DNA of 64,000 bases, taken from Microbacterium dauci. GTDB taxonomy: Bacteria; Actinomycetota; Actinomycetes; Actinomycetales; Microbacteriaceae. The translations under genes were made by a program, and so were the position numbers. Under the pieces are notes generated by a model. That model was not told where the DNA came from, ran no database searches, and saw only the letters and a program-made list of their open reading frames with translations. The stretch spans positions 248,001-312,000 of the forward strand of contig NZ_JASJND010000004.1 in the NCBI RefSeq assembly GCF_030065535.1, in the 5' to 3' direction. Shown piece by piece: positions 1 to 8,831 of this stretch (position 1 is its first letter; every line of letters begins with the position of its first letter).

Positions 1-224
1 AGGCGTTCACGGAAGAGGACCGCTACGATTCCCGCGCGACCGGTGCGCAGCGACGCGGCGCGCGGGTCGGGTCCGGTGTAGCCGAGCGACTCGGCGGCGG
101 CGAGTACGCGCTCGCGCGTGGCATCCGACACCGGCGCCTTCCCGCTAAAGACGACAGACGCCGTCGACGGCGACACTCCGGCTTCGCGCGCGACGTCACT
201 GATGGTGGCGCGACGGGTACCCAT
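1..224 (-). CDS. LacI-family transcriptional regulator, N-terminal part (cut by window edge)
   Basis: The 74 visible codons begin [20 protein letters not shown], the classic LacI helix-turn-helix, followed by the hinge-type segment [18 protein letters not shown]. The ligand-binding domain lies beyond the window. The ATG at 224 is preferred because a TACCAT -10 hexamer occupies 236-231 on the minus strand, seven bases before it, which suggests a leaderless message. It diverges from an MFS gene and a LacI-type operator lies between them, so it probably represses itself and the transporter in response to a sugar or related ligand. The ligand cannot be read from this part. Confidence 0.9.
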   Translation of the reverse strand, partial: MGTRRATISDVAREAGVSPSTASVVFSGKAPVSDATRERVLAAAESLGYTGPDPRAASLRTGRAGIVAVLFRER

Positions 225-255
225 GCGCCGATGGTAACCCCTGGCGAGACGGGAT

Positions 256-269
256 TCGAATCGTTTCGA
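256..269. promoter_or_regulatory. LacI-family operator between the regulator and the MFS gene
   Basis: TCGAATCGTTTCGA is a near-perfect palindrome centred on CG, of the form TnGAAnCGnTTnCA used by many LacI/GalR members. It sits between the two divergent -10 hexamers (TACCAT on minus at 236-231, TACAGT on plus at 279-284), so a bound repressor could block both promoters. Binding is inferred from position and symmetry. Confidence 0.7.
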
Positions 270-290
270 CACTTCCGTTACAGTATCCGC

Positions 291-1505
291 GTGAACACCG
301 TCGTCGCCCCCTCGCGCCTACTCGCCTGGCGTCTCGCCGTCTTCGCGATCTTCACCGCCAGCGGTCTGAGCATCGCCACCTGGGCCGCGCGCGTCCCGTC
401 GATCAAGACGGCGCTCGACATCGACAACTCGGCGATCGGTCTTCTCCTGCTCGGCATGGGCACTGCGTCGATCATCGGCCTGTCCTGCTCGTCGGTGATC
501 GCCGCGCGCATCGGCACTCGCCGGGGCATGCTCGCGATGATGCTGATGCTCGCGGCCGGGCTCGCGACGATCGGCGTCGGGACGGATGCCGCGCCGTCGC
601 TCACCCTCGTGCTGATCGGCCTGGCGCTGTTCGGCTTCGGCAACGGCGCGCTCGACGTGATGATGAACGTCGACGGTGCGGCCATCGAGGTCGCCGTCGG
701 CAAGACGATCCTGCCGCTGTTCCACGCCTTCTTCAGCTTCGGCACCGTGATCGGGGCCGGCCTCGGCGCCGCAGCCGCGGGCGCCCGCATCGACGTCTTC
801 TCACACGCAGTGGCGGTCGCGATCTCGATCGTCGTGCTCGCGTTCATCGCGTTCGCGTTCGTCCCGCAGCGGGACTTCGGTGCACCGGATGCCGCGCCGT
901 CGGGCTGGCGCGAACGGCTGTCGACCGCGCTGTCGGCGTGGCGCGAGCCCCGCACCTATGTGCTCGGGGTCGTGATGCTCGGAATGGCGTTCGCCGAGGG
1001 TGGCGCCAACGACTGGATGGCGCTCGGCGTGAGCGAGGACCACGAGGGAGGCCCGGCACTCGGCGCCGTCGCGCTGACGGTGTTCTCGGTCGCGATGACG
1101 GTCGTCCGCGTGATCGGCGGCCCGCTCGTCGACCGGTTCGGCCGCGTCGTGACCCTCCGCGTGCTCGCGGTGACGGCGACCGCCGGCATCCTGCTGTTCA
1201 TCCTCGCGCCGAACCTGCCGCTCGTCTTCGTCGGCGCGGCGCTGTGGGGTATCGGCGCGTCGCTCGGCTTCCCTCTGGGCATGTCCGCCGCGGCCGACGA
1301 TCCCGCGAAGGCAGCGGCCCGAGTGAGCGCGGCAGCGACGATCGGCTACGTCGCGTTCCTGTGCGGCCCGCCCGTGCTCGGCGTCATCAGCGACCACATC
1401 GGGCTGCTGAACACGCTGTACATCATCGTCGCCCTCGTCGTGGCATCCGGCTTCGCGTCAGGTGCGGCGAAGCCACTCCCCGGCACGCGCGGCACCGGCC
1501 ACTGA
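291..1505 (+). CDS. MFS transporter, YbjJ-like permease
   Basis: This is a 404-residue protein with about twelve hydrophobic segments and MFS loop motifs such as [14 protein letters not shown] and [10 protein letters not shown]. The open frame extends upstream to 231, but that stretch contains the LacI-type operator. The GTG at 291 lies seven bases after TACAGT and fits a leaderless start. Motifs and length resemble the YbjJ group of putative exporters; the substrate is unknown. It is probably controlled by the divergent LacI regulator. Confidence 0.8.
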   Translation: MNTVVAPSRLLAWRLAVFAIFTASGLSIATWAARVPSIKTALDIDNSAIGLLLLGMGTASIIGLSCSSVIAARIGTRRGMLAMMLMLAAGLATIGVGTDAAPSLTLVLIGLALFGFGNGALDVMMNVDGAAIEVAVGKTILPLFHAFFSFGTVIGAGLGAAAAGARIDVFSHAVAVAISIVVLAFIAFAFVPQRDFGAPDAAPSGWRERLSTALSAWREPRTYVLGVVMLGMAFAEGGANDWMALGVSEDHEGGPALGAVALTVFSVAMTVVRVIGGPLVDRFGRVVTLRVLAVTATAGILLFILAPNLPLVFVGAALWGIGASLGFPLGMSAAADDPAKAAARVSAAATIGYVAFLCGPPVLGVISDHIGLLNTLYIIVALVVASGFASGAAKPLPGTRGTGH

Positions 1506-1512
1506 CAAAGGG

Positions 1513-2202
1513 TCAGAACAGGCGCGGTGCGCCAGACTGCACACCCTTCATCTCGTCGTAGTCGAGGGTCACACAGCGGATGCCGCGGTCGGTGGCGAGC
1601 ACCTTCGCCTGCGGCTTGATCTCCTGGGCAGCGAACACGCCGGTGACGGGAGCCAGGTGCGGGTCGCGGCCGAGCAGCTCGAGGTAGCGGGTGAGCTGTT
1701 CGACGCCGTCGATGTCGCCGCGGCGCTTCACCTCGACGGCGATCGTGCCGCCTTCGGGGTTGCGCAGCAGCAGGTCGACGGGACCGATCGCGGTGGGGAA
1801 CTCGCGACGCACGAGGGTGAGATTCTCGCCGATGACACCCACCTGCTCGGCGAGGAGGCGCTGCAGGTCGGCCTCGACGCCGTCCTTGATGAGGCCGGGG
1901 TCGACACCGAGGTCGTGCGAGCTGTCGTGGATGACCTCGTACAGCCGGACGGTGAGCGCGTCGCCGGACTTCGCGTGCGTGACACGCCACATCTCGACGA
2001 CGTCCTCGTCGTCCTCCCCCGGTTCGACGACCGTGAGGGTGCACGGCGGGCTCATCCAGTTGAGCGGCTTGTACGAGCCGCCGTCGGAGTGCACGAGCAG
2101 GCTGCCGTCGCCCTTGTGGACCAGCAGGCGCGTGGCCAGCGGCAGGTGGGCATTGAGGCGGCCCGTGTAGTCGACGGAGCAGCGGGCGATGACGAGACGC
2201 AC
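1513..2202 (-). CDS. nucS: Endonuclease NucS/EndoMS, mismatch-specific
   Basis: NucS cuts both strands at mismatches and provides non-canonical mismatch repair in Actinobacteria that lack MutS/MutL. The 229-residue protein begins [16 protein letters not shown]. Its RecB-like nuclease core is in the C-terminal half: GPVDLLLRN (Asp143) and AVEVKRRG (Glu157, Lys159) match the D-ExK catalytic set. The C-terminus, APRLF, resembles the short tail that binds the DnaN clamp in the Corynebacterium enzyme. The GTG at 2202 was chosen because a TAGGCT hexamer at 2215-2210 on minus ends eight bases before it and the family starts here. The frame runs further upstream without homology. Confidence 0.95.
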   Translation of the reverse strand: MRLVIARCSVDYTGRLNAHLPLATRLLVHKGDGSLLVHSDGGSYKPLNWMSPPCTLTVVEPGEDDEDVVEMWRVTHAKSGDALTVRLYEVIHDSSHDLGVDPGLIKDGVEADLQRLLAEQVGVIGENLTLVRREFPTAIGPVDLLLRNPEGGTIAVEVKRRGDIDGVEQLTRYLELLGRDPHLAPVTGVFAAQEIKPQAKVLATDRGIRCVTLDYDEMKGVQSGAPRLF

Positions 2203-2339
2203 GGCGACGAGCCTACCCGCGGCGGTGTACGGGATCGTCCGAGAACGCTCGATCTGCCGAGCGAGCGGTCCGAGGGTTCCTAGCGTGTGGAGTGAGCGGG
2301 TGCACTGGGGTCCGCTCGTCGTCTCCTGGGGAGGAAGAC

Positions 2340-3659
2340 ATGTCCGGCTCCATCGCCGTCCGCAGCCGCGCGCGGCTCGCACTCGCCCTGCTGGTCTCGG
2401 TCGTGCTCGTCATGGCCGGCGGTGCGCTCGTACCCGCGTATGCCGCAGCGACAACGCTCACGATCCGTGGATCGATCGTCGTGCCGAAGGGCGTCAGCCC
2501 CGCCGACTATCTCGACGGCGTGAGCCTCGAGTGGCGGAACGCGGCCTGGAAGGTCGGCGCGGACAACGCGTACGGCCGGGCGACGCTCGACGAGCGAACC
2601 GGGGCGTTCTCGATCACCGGAGTGGATGCCGGCAGCTACACCATCCGGCTCGCGGGTAGCACCACGGTGAAGGGCATCACCGTCGACTGGGACGGGACAC
2701 CCGGACCGGTCGAGCCGAGATCGGGCGGCGCCACGGGCGGCGGCGGGTACGGCTGGGGCGTGGACACGCCGAATACGTGGGTGACCGTCTCGGGCGCGGA
2801 CGCGACGGCAGAGCCGCTCATCGCACCGGCGTTCGGCGCCGTGACAGGCAAACTCATCCTCACCGACGCGCTGCCGCGCGGCGAGGAGACCGTGTTGTTC
2901 CTCGAGGCGACCGAGATCGGCGGCATGCCGTGGGACATCTGGCGAACCACAGCGCCCGTACGCCCCGGCGTCCTCAGCCAGACGTGGCGTCGCGCGGTCG
3001 ACGCCGGCACCTTCGACGTCGACGCCGTGGCACGTGCCTACGTCGACGGCACGTACAAGGTGTGGCGCTACGTCGGCTCGAAGCGCGTCACCGTGCCTGC
3101 CTTCGGCACCGCGACCATGGACGTCGTCGAGCAGCGGCCCAAGATCACCGGCACAGCAAAGGTCGGCCAGCGCCTGCGCGCCTCCACCGGCACCTGGCCG
3201 GCGGGCTCGAAGCCGACCTTCCAGTGGCTCCGGGGCGGCAAGGCGATCGCAGGCGCCAAGGGCTCCACGTACACGATCACCGCAGCGGATGCCGGCGCGA
3301 AGCTCTCCGTTCGGGTGTCAGGCCCGAGCTCCGCGTGGGGCCCGGTCCCCACGATCCGGCGCACGTCCGCGACCGTGACCGTGGCGAAGGCGACGCTCGC
3401 GGCGTCCACTCCCCGCATCACCGGCACCGCGAAGGTCGGGCGGACGGTCAAGGTCGTCGCCGGGAAGTGGACGTCGGGCACGAAGCTCACCTACCAATGG
3501 CGCGCGAACGGCGTCGCACTGAAGGGCGCGACGAAGTCGAGTTACAAGCTCCCGGCATCCGTTCGGGGAAAGCGCATCACGGTGACCGTCACCGGCACGA
3601 AGTCGGGGTACGTGACCAAGAAGATGACGAGCCGCAGCACGTCGAAGGTCGCCCGCTGA
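2340..3659 (+). CDS. Secreted protein with two C-terminal Ig-like repeats
   Basis: The ATG at 2340 follows a strong ribosome-binding site (GGGGAGGAAG). The 439-residue product starts with a Sec signal peptide: basic SIAVRSRAR, a hydrophobic core, then AYAA as the likely cleavage site. The middle, around residues 35-260, contains a segment like a carboxypeptidase regulatory or prealbumin-type fold ([19 protein letters not shown]). Two repeats beginning ITGTAKVG (about 265-345 and 360-435) are Ig-like folds common in actinobacterial surface proteins. No LPXTG signal or C-terminal anchor is visible, so it is probably released. A TAGCGT -10 hexamer lies at 2281-2286. Substrate or partner is unknown. 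Confidence 0.75.
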   Translation: MSGSIAVRSRARLALALLVSVVLVMAGGALVPAYAAATTLTIRGSIVVPKGVSPADYLDGVSLEWRNAAWKVGADNAYGRATLDERTGAFSITGVDAGSYTIRLAGSTTVKGITVDWDGTPGPVEPRSGGATGGGGYGWGVDTPNTWVTVSGADATAEPLIAPAFGAVTGKLILTDALPRGEETVLFLEATEIGGMPWDIWRTTAPVRPGVLSQTWRRAVDAGTFDVDAVARAYVDGTYKVWRYVGSKRVTVPAFGTATMDVVEQRPKITGTAKVGQRLRASTGTWPAGSKPTFQWLRGGKAIAGAKGSTYTITAADAGAKLSVRVSGPSSAWGPVPTIRRTSATVTVAKATLAASTPRITGTAKVGRTVKVVAGKWTSGTKLTYQWRANGVALKGATKSSYKLPASVRGKRITVTVTGTKSGYVTKKMTSRSTSKVAR

Positions 3660-3691
3660 GCCGCGTCAGACGGGCCTCATAGAATGACGAT

Positions 3692-4627
3692 GTGGGGGGT
3701 ACGAGCGACACGAGCGCGGCGACGATCGATGCGCTGATCACCGACCTCCGCGCGCTGCGCGCAGCGAAAGGCGTCTCGTACCGCGACCTCGCAACCCGGA
3801 TCACGGACCGACGGATCGCCGACGGCACGAGTCCTGCAGCGGCGCGGGTGCCGCACACCACCATCTCCGACGCGTTCCGGCTCGGCCGTCGCCGCTTGAA
3901 CGCGGGGCTGATCGCCGAGATCGTGCGAGCGCTCGACGAGGATGCCGCGGCGGTCGATGCCTGGCGTGCCCGTGTCGCCGCCGCGACCGCGGCCGAGCCG
4001 GCGCCCGAGCTCGAGCCGGCGCCCGAGCTCGAGCCGGCGACGACGCCGGCCGCCCGCTCGTCGCCGGGATGGGTGCTCCTCGTGATGCTCGCCGGTCTCC
4101 TCCTGAACTCGACCGGGAAGTTCGTGAACCCGCTGCTCGGCGACGTCTTCTTCTTCGACATGGTGGGGACGGCGCTCGTCGCGATCCTTGCCGGGCCGTG
4201 GGCGGCTGCCGGGGTCGGTGTGCTGTTCATCGTCGTCGAACTCCTGAAGGGCCAAGTCATCGCGGCGGTGTTCGCGGTGACGATGGTGTCGGCCGGCGTG
4301 ATCTGGGGTCTCGGCGCGCGTCGATTCCGGCTCGCTGAGACGCTCCCGCGATTCCTCGCCCTGAGCGCGCTCGTCGCCGTCGTCACCTCGCTGATCGCGG
4401 TGCCGATCACCGTGATCATGCTGGGCGGCGCCACCGATCGGGGGCTCGACGGTCTCCGTGACGCGGTGCTCGCGGTCACCGGAGTCGACCATGATCTCGC
4501 GATCGGCATCGTGAACTTCACCGTGTCGCTCGTCGACAAGCTGGCGGTCGGCGCCGCAGCGTTCGCGATCGCGACGCTCCTGCGCCGGGTCGACGGCGTC
4601 GGTCGGCGGGTTCCAGCCGCCCCCTAG
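3692..4627 (+). CDS. Helix-turn-helix domain fused to a multi-pass membrane domain (ECF S-component-like)
   Basis: The 311-residue protein has a DNA-binding-like N-terminus: residues 11-95 include LRALRAAKGVSYRDLATRI and HTTISDAFRLGRR, an XRE-type helix-turn-helix. An acidic proline linker at about 100-120 is followed by five or six membrane segments to the end. The membrane part (GKFVNPLLGDVFFFDMVGTA and NFTVSLVDKLAVG) resembles S-component-like ECF transporter proteins, which is an inference. The GTG at 3692 follows a TAGAAT hexamer (3680-3685) by seven bases, so the message is probably leaderless. Function is unknown. It could be a membrane-tethered regulator. Confidence 0.65.
   Translation: MGGTSDTSAATIDALITDLRALRAAKGVSYRDLATRITDRRIADGTSPAAARVPHTTISDAFRLGRRRLNAGLIAEIVRALDEDAAAVDAWRARVAAATAAEPAPELEPAPELEPATTPAARSSPGWVLLVMLAGLLLNSTGKFVNPLLGDVFFFDMVGTALVAILAGPWAAAGVGVLFIVVELLKGQVIAAVFAVTMVSAGVIWGLGARRFRLAETLPRFLALSALVAVVTSLIAVPITVIMLGGATDRGLDGLRDAVLAVTGVDHDLAIGIVNFTVSLVDKLAVGAAAFAIATLLRRVDGVGRRVPAAP
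3995..4039 (+). repeat. Tandem 18-bp in-frame repeat in the HTH-membrane linker
   Basis: The unit GAGCCGGCGCCCGAGCTC occurs twice in tandem (3995-4012, 4013-4030) followed by a half copy to 4039. It encodes EPAPEL-EPAPEL-EPA. Because the unit is six codons, gain or loss would change linker length without a frameshift. Confidence 0.9.
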
Positions 4628-4636
4628 GCTGGAGCC

Positions 4637-5317
4637 ATGACGACGCGCTCTCCCTGGTCTTGCATCCTCTGGGACGTGGACGGCACCATCGTCGATGCGT
4701 CAGAGGGCATCTTGAGCCGGCTGACCCGCTGCCTCGAGCATTTCGGCCGACCCGCCCCGACGCGCGAGGAGCTGGTGCACTGGATCGGCCCGCCCATGTT
4801 CGAGTCGTTCCAGAAGAACGTCGGCATGACGCCCGAGCAGGCGACCGAGGCTGTCGCGTACTACCGCGCGATCGGCAAGGCGGACGGGCACACGACCGGC
4901 GCGCGCCTCTATGAGGGTGTCGGCGAGCTGATCGCCGAGATCGCGGATGCCGGTGTGCCGCAGTCGACCGCGAGCTCGAAGCCCGAGAACCAGGTCGTCG
5001 CGCTCATGGAGCACTTCGCCATTGCGCCGCGACTGCAGGAGATGGTCGGGGCGACGCCCGACGAGAAGACCCTGGCATCCAAAGCCGACATCGTGGCCGA
5101 GGCATTGCGGCGCCTCAAGGCCGACGGTGTCGACGTCAGTCGGCCGGTCCTGATCGGCGACCGTCACCACGACGTGGACGGTGGCGCCGCCCAGGGCGTG
5201 CCGGTGATCTTCGTGCGGTGGGGCTTCAGCTGGCCGCACGAATCCGAGGGAGCGCAGGCGGCGGTCGACACGGTGGCCGAACTCCGCCGCCTGCTCCTGG
5301 TGTCAGACGAGGTCTGA
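4637..5317 (+). CDS. HAD-family hydrolase, phosphoglycolate phosphatase-like
   Basis: This 226-residue cytoplasmic enzyme has the HAD motifs in order: WDVDGTIVD near residue 13 (nucleophile Asp in DxD), TASSKP near 116 (motif II), the lysine region LASKADIV, and IGDRHHDVDGGAAQG (motif IV). The helical cap between motifs I and II fits the phosphoglycolate phosphatase/Gph type, which removes phosphate from small metabolites. The exact substrate is unknown. The ATG at 4637 lies seven bases after TAGGCT (4625-4630), fitting a leaderless transcript. It is convergent with the cold-shock gene nine bases downstream. Confidence 0.85.
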   Translation: MTTRSPWSCILWDVDGTIVDASEGILSRLTRCLEHFGRPAPTREELVHWIGPPMFESFQKNVGMTPEQATEAVAYYRAIGKADGHTTGARLYEGVGELIAEIADAGVPQSTASSKPENQVVALMEHFAIAPRLQEMVGATPDEKTLASKADIVAEALRRLKADGVDVSRPVLIGDRHHDVDGGAAQGVPVIFVRWGFSWPHESEGAQAAVDTVAELRRLLLVSDEV

Positions 5318-5326
5318 CCGAGGACC

Positions 5327-5533
5327 TCAGAGGGGGCGGATGTTCTCCGCCTGCAGGCCCTTGGGGCCCTGTGCGATGTCGAACTCGACGCGCTGGTTCT
5401 CTTCCAGCGAGCGGTAGCCCGAGGAGTCGATGGCCGAGTAGTGGGCGAAGACGTCGGCGCCGCCCTCATCGGGAGCGATGAACCCGAAGCCCTTCTCCGA
5501 GTTGAACCACTTGACGGTGCCGCTGACGCTCAT
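5327..5533 (-). CDS. cspA: Cold-shock protein, CspA family
   Basis: This is a single 68-residue cold-shock domain that binds single-stranded RNA or DNA as a chaperone. It has [20 protein letters not shown], including RNP1 (KGFGFI), and RNP2 as DVFAHYSAI. Length and composition match standard CspA-like proteins. The ATG at 5533 has AAGG about eight bases upstream on the minus strand. Upstream extension of the frame has no homology. Confidence 0.95.
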   Translation of the reverse strand: MSVSGTVKWFNSEKGFGFIAPDEGGADVFAHYSAIDSSGYRSLEENQRVEFDIAQGPKGLQAENIRPL

Positions 5534-5641
5534 GAACTGCCTTACTGATAGTTGCCGGCGACACGTCCGCCGGTCCCTCCCCAACCTAGCCGCCACCACC
5601 GACGGTGTCTCCCCCCGAAAGAGAAGGTGACACAAACGTTG

Positions 5642-6007
5642 CGGGGCCGGCGCGAGACGGTGCACGCGGCGATCGACCGCGCGAAGGCGGCCGGGACGAC
5701 GGTCACGTTCGACGTGAACTACCGGTCGCGGCTGGCCGCGGCAGACGACGCCCGCCCCGTGCTGCGCGAGATCGCCGAGCGCGCCGACGTTGTGTTCGGC
5801 GGGGCCGAGGAACTCGTGCTGTGGTTCCCCGAGACGGATGCCGCGGGCGCGGCATCCCGCCTGCTCGAGGGCGGTGCGCGCCAGGTCGTCTTGAAGGACG
5901 GCGCCGCCGGCGCGACGCTGTTCGACGGTGGCGCGCCCGTCATCGCCCCGGGCTTCGTCATCGACGTGGTCGACACGGTCGGCGCCGGCGACCCCGTCGT
6001 CCGCTGA
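5642..6007 (+). pseudogene. Remnant of a PfkB-family sugar kinase (2-keto-3-deoxygluconate kinase-like)
   Basis: The frame encodes the middle of a ribokinase/PfkB kinase: FDVNYRSRL near the start is typical of KdgK, then [14 protein letters not shown], and [10 protein letters not shown], the catalytic motif. The N-terminal half is missing: there is no GG substrate motif and no good start. Right after GAGD the sequence changes to PVVR and stops, where intact enzymes continue with AFxAG. It is therefore truncated at both ends and should be inactive. It lies beside tRNA-Leu, a common site of rearrangement. Confidence 0.8.
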
Positions 6008-6035
6008 CTCACGTCGTCTTGGCGCGAAAACGACG

Positions 6036-6068
6036 AAGCCGGTCGGGGTTCTCACCACCGACCGGCTT
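6036..6068 (-). terminator. Intrinsic terminator after tRNA-Leu
   Basis: A perfect 11-bp inverted repeat, AAGCCGGTCGG (6036-6046) and CCGACCGGCTT (6058-6068), has an 11-base loop. On the minus strand it is followed within five bases by a TTTT run (AAAA at 6027-6030). It lies 14 bases past the tRNA 3' end. Confidence 0.85.
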
Positions 6069-6081
6069 GTCTCGCACCTGC

Positions 6082-6168
6082 TGGTGCGCGAGGGGGGACT
6101 TGAACCCCCACGCCCATAAGGGCACTGGCACCTGAAGCCAGCGCGTCTGCCAATTCCGCCACTCGCGC
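6082..6168 (-). tRNA. tRNA-Leu (anticodon CAG)
   Basis: On the minus strand the acceptor arm GCGCGAG (6168-6162) pairs with CTCGCGC (6092-6086), then A and an encoded CCA follow. The anticodon stem CTGGC/GCCAG encloses TTCAGGT, giving CAG. The T-arm is GGGGGTTCAAGTCCCCC, and a long variable arm (around TGCCCTTATGGGCG) confirms a class II leucine tRNA. Confidence 0.97.
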
Positions 6169-6250
6169 GAGCCCGTGTCGCCACGGGATCAACTTTCCGA
6201 GGATATCATGGCGCGAGCGACCCCGAGAATCGCGTCCAGCCCGTCTTCCC

Positions 6251-6279
6251 CAGACCCTGCCAGGGTCTGCAACTAGCAT
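6251..6279 (+). promoter_or_regulatory. Promoter of the fha-pst-rod-pbp-pkn operon with a perfect palindrome
   Basis: CAGACCCTGCCAGGGTCTG (6251-6269) is a perfect 9+1+9 palindrome. It is followed by a TAGCAT -10-like hexamer at 6274-6279 and, 34 bases later, the GTG of fhaA. The palindrome covers the spacer and -35 zone of this promoter, so a repressor or other dimeric factor may bind there. No protein is assigned. Confidence 0.55.
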
Positions 6280-6312
6280 GTACGCACCGGTCCAGACTGC
6301 CTGAGGAGCCCC

Positions 6313-7050
6313 GTGGGACTACTTGACAGCTTCGAGAAGGGGATCGAGCGCGCCGTGAACGGTGCGTTCGCGAAGACCTTCCGCAGCGGCGTGCAGCCCG
6401 TCGAGATCGCTTCCGCACTGCGCAGCGAGCTTGACGCGAAGGCTGCCGTCGTCTCTCGCGACCGCATCCTCGTCCCGAACACCCTCGAGGTGCGGCTCGC
6501 CGCCGCCGACCATGAGCGCATGCAGGCCATCGGATCGGCGCTGGACGACGAGCTCCGCCAGCTGGTCGAGCGGCACGCCAAGGACCAGAACTACAGCTTC
6601 GCGGGCCCCATCTCGATCCGCCTCGTCACCGACGAGAAGCTCTCGACCGGCACAGTGCGCGTCAACTCGCGCTCCGCGGCCACCGCCGAGGACGTGTCGT
6701 GGCAGGGCGTCGTCGAGATCGACGGCACGCGGCATCCGCTCACCAAGAGCCGCACGGTCATCGGTCGCGGGTCGGATGCCGACATCACGATCCCCGACGC
6801 GGGCACGAGCCGCCGCCACGTCGAGATCCTGTGGGACGGCCGCCGGGCGATGGTCCGCGACCTCGGGTCGACCAACGGCACGCAGCTGAACGGCCAGAAG
6901 GTGAGCGAGGCCGCCCTCGAACCGGATGGCGTCGTGACGATCGGCCGCACCCGCATCACCTTCCGCGTCGTCGCCCAGGCGCCGCGCATCCCCTCCCGCC
7001 CCGCCGATGACGACGCGACGCGGATGTTCGACCTCGGAGGCTCGGCGTGA
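6313..7050 (+). CDS. fhaA: FhaA, DUF3662 and FHA domain protein
   Basis: The 245-residue protein has an N-terminal DUF3662 domain (GLLDSFEKGIERAVNGAFAK onward, about 1-110). Its C-terminal FHA domain runs from about 147 to 235, with GRGSDADITI, SRRHVEI and DLGSTNGT forming the phosphothreonine-binding loops. In Mycobacterium FhaA binds phosphorylated partners of PknB, including the pseudokinase domain of MviN, and modulates peptidoglycan synthesis. It is the first gene of a seven-gene operon. Its stop overlaps the GTG of fhaB by four bases, implying translational coupling. Confidence 0.95.
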   Translation: MGLLDSFEKGIERAVNGAFAKTFRSGVQPVEIASALRSELDAKAAVVSRDRILVPNTLEVRLAAADHERMQAIGSALDDELRQLVERHAKDQNYSFAGPISIRLVTDEKLSTGTVRVNSRSAATAEDVSWQGVVEIDGTRHPLTKSRTVIGRGSDADITIPDAGTSRRHVEILWDGRRAMVRDLGSTNGTQLNGQKVSEAALEPDGVVTIGRTRITFRVVAQAPRIPSRPADDDATRMFDLGGSA

Positions 7051-7586
7051 GTGAACTGACCCTGCTCCTCCTGCAGATCGGGTTCCTGATCCTGCTGTGG
7101 TTCTTCGTGTTCGCCGTCGTCTATTCGCTGCGCGCCGACCTGTTCGGCGTGAAGGTCAGGCGGATGCCGGAACCTGCACCGGCCGCGCCCGGTCCGATCC
7201 CCACGGCGTCGCCCGGCGCCGAGACGTCGCTCGTCGCGCCGCTCGGGCAGCGTCCTGCGGCATCCCCGTCAGGACCGCAGAAGGCCACGACGAACACCGT
7301 CTCGCGCATCGTGATCACGAGCGGACCGAAGGCGGGCCTCGAGCTCGCCCTCGGCGACGAGCCCCTCACGATCGGCCGCTCGAGCGAATCCGGCCTCGTC
7401 ATCCGCGACGACTACACCTCGAGCCACCACGCGCGTCTCGTGCTGTGGGGCGAGCAGTGGATGGTGCAGGACCTCGACTCCACGAACGGCACCTGGCACG
7501 ACGGCGAGCGCGTGGCATCCCCCGTCCCGATCATCGTCGGCGCACCGATCAAGGTCGGCGCCACGACGTTCGAGCTGCGGAAGTAA
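7047..7586 (+). CDS. fhaB: FhaB (FipA-type), membrane-anchored FHA protein
   Basis: This 179-residue protein begins with one membrane segment (LTLLLLQIGFLILLWFFVFA), then a proline-rich linker to about residue 85. A C-terminal FHA domain follows with LTIGRSSESGLVI, SSHHARL and DLDSTNGT. It is the smaller FHA protein of the conserved division locus. In Mycobacterium it links PknA/PknB phosphorylation to FtsZ/FtsQ complex assembly. The GTG start lies within a GTGA overlap with fhaA. Confidence 0.95.
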   Translation: MSELTLLLLQIGFLILLWFFVFAVVYSLRADLFGVKVRRMPEPAPAAPGPIPTASPGAETSLVAPLGQRPAASPSGPQKATTNTVSRIVITSGPKAGLELALGDEPLTIGRSSESGLVIRDDYTSSHHARLVLWGEQWMVQDLDSTNGTWHDGERVASPVPIIVGAPIKVGATTFELRK

Positions 7587-7598
7587 CGGCCCGCTTCG

Positions 7599-8831
7599 AT
7601 GGCTTTCGAGGGCTCGAGCACCGCGATCTCCCATACCGGGAAGGTGCGCTCCAACAACCAGGATTCGGGCTATTCCGGCTCGAACCTGTTCATGGTCGCC
7701 GACGGCATGGGCGGGCACGCGGGCGGTGACATCGCCTCGAGCATCGCGGTGCACCAGCTGAAGGCGCTCGACCACCCGTTCCCGACGCCGGCCGAGGCCG
7801 AACGCGAACTGCGCGAATCGATCACGGATGCCGCGCATGTCCTCGTCGACACGGTCGCCGAGCGGCCGCAGCTCGCCGGCATGGGCACCACCGTGAGCGC
7901 CGTGCTGATGGTCGACGAGTACGCGGTCATCGCGCACATCGGCGACTCCCGCGTGTACCTGTTCCGCGACGGCATCCTCACCCAGATCACCACCGACCAC
8001 ACCTTCGTGCAGCGGCTGGTGGACTCGGGCCGCATCACGCCCGAAGAAGCCCGGTACCACCCGCGCCGATCGGTGCTGATGCGCGTGCTCGGCGACATGG
8101 GCACCGACCCCGAGGTCGACGCGTTCATCATGCAGACGCAGCCGGGGGACCGCTGGCTGATCTGCTCGGACGGACTCTGCGGTGTCGTCGACGACGCCCA
8201 GACCGCCAAGGTGCTCCGCCAGGACCTCGCACCCGGTCGCACCGCCGACCTGCTGCTCAAGCTCGCACTCGACGCCGGCGCGCCCGACAACGTGACCATC
8301 GTCCTCGCCGACGTGGGCGGTCGGCACCCGATGTTCAGCGGCACCGCGACGATCGTCGGATCGGCTGCGACGCCCAAGGGCATTGAGATCCCCGTCGAGC
8401 GACCTGGCCGCACCGGCTGGTTCCAGACCGGCAAGCAGGCGGCCAACGAGCCGACGCATTTCGAGCCGGCTGCCGAGTACCTCGAAGAGCTCATCGAAGA
8501 AGACCGTCGCCGCTCGCGACGCCGGCGGGTCTGGTGGTTCGTCGGCTTCATCGCGATCGTCGCGGCGATCGCGGCGGCGGCATTCGTCGCCTACTCGTGG
8601 ACCCAGACGCGCTACTTCGTGGGCCCCGACGACGACAGCGTCGTCATCTACCGTGGCATCCAGCAGGACATCGGTCCCATCTCGCTGTCGACGCCGTACG
8701 AAGACACCGACATCCTCCTCGCCGACCTGCCCGCATACCAGCGGCTGTCGGTGGAGCAGACGATCTCGGCGCGCTCGCTCGCCGACGCGCAGGCGATCGT
8801 CGACAACCTCCGAGGGGAGGGCACCCCGTGA
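7599..8831 (+). CDS. pstP: PstP, PP2C-family protein Ser/Thr phosphatase
   Basis: PstP dephosphorylates PknA, PknB and their targets. The 410-residue protein has an N-terminal PP2C domain (about 1-240) with metal-binding motifs NNQDSGY, VADGMGGHAGGD, IGDSRVYLFRDG and CSDGLCGVVDD-APDNVT. A basic juxtamembrane stretch (RRRSRRRR) precedes one transmembrane helix at about 308-330 and a short extracytoplasmic tail. It starts 12 bases after fhaB and overlaps rodA by GTGA. Confidence 0.96.
   Translation: MAFEGSSTAISHTGKVRSNNQDSGYSGSNLFMVADGMGGHAGGDIASSIAVHQLKALDHPFPTPAEAERELRESITDAAHVLVDTVAERPQLAGMGTTVSAVLMVDEYAVIAHIGDSRVYLFRDGILTQITTDHTFVQRLVDSGRITPEEARYHPRRSVLMRVLGDMGTDPEVDAFIMQTQPGDRWLICSDGLCGVVDDAQTAKVLRQDLAPGRTADLLLKLALDAGAPDNVTIVLADVGGRHPMFSGTATIVGSAATPKGIEIPVERPGRTGWFQTGKQAANEPTHFEPAAEYLEELIEEDRRRSRRRRVWWFVGFIAIVAAIAAAAFVAYSWTQTRYFVGPDDDSVVIYRGIQQDIGPISLSTPYEDTDILLADLPAYQRLSVEQTISARSLADAQAIVDNLRGEGTP

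Noticed and set aside
2340-3659. Substrate of the class E sortase
   Set aside because: The secreted protein ends [12 protein letters not shown] with no LPXTG/LAXTG motif, hydrophobic segment or charged tail.
5534-6312. Integrated mobile element at tRNA-Leu
   Set aside because: No integrase, transposase or duplicated tRNA end was found; only the decayed kinase gene is present.
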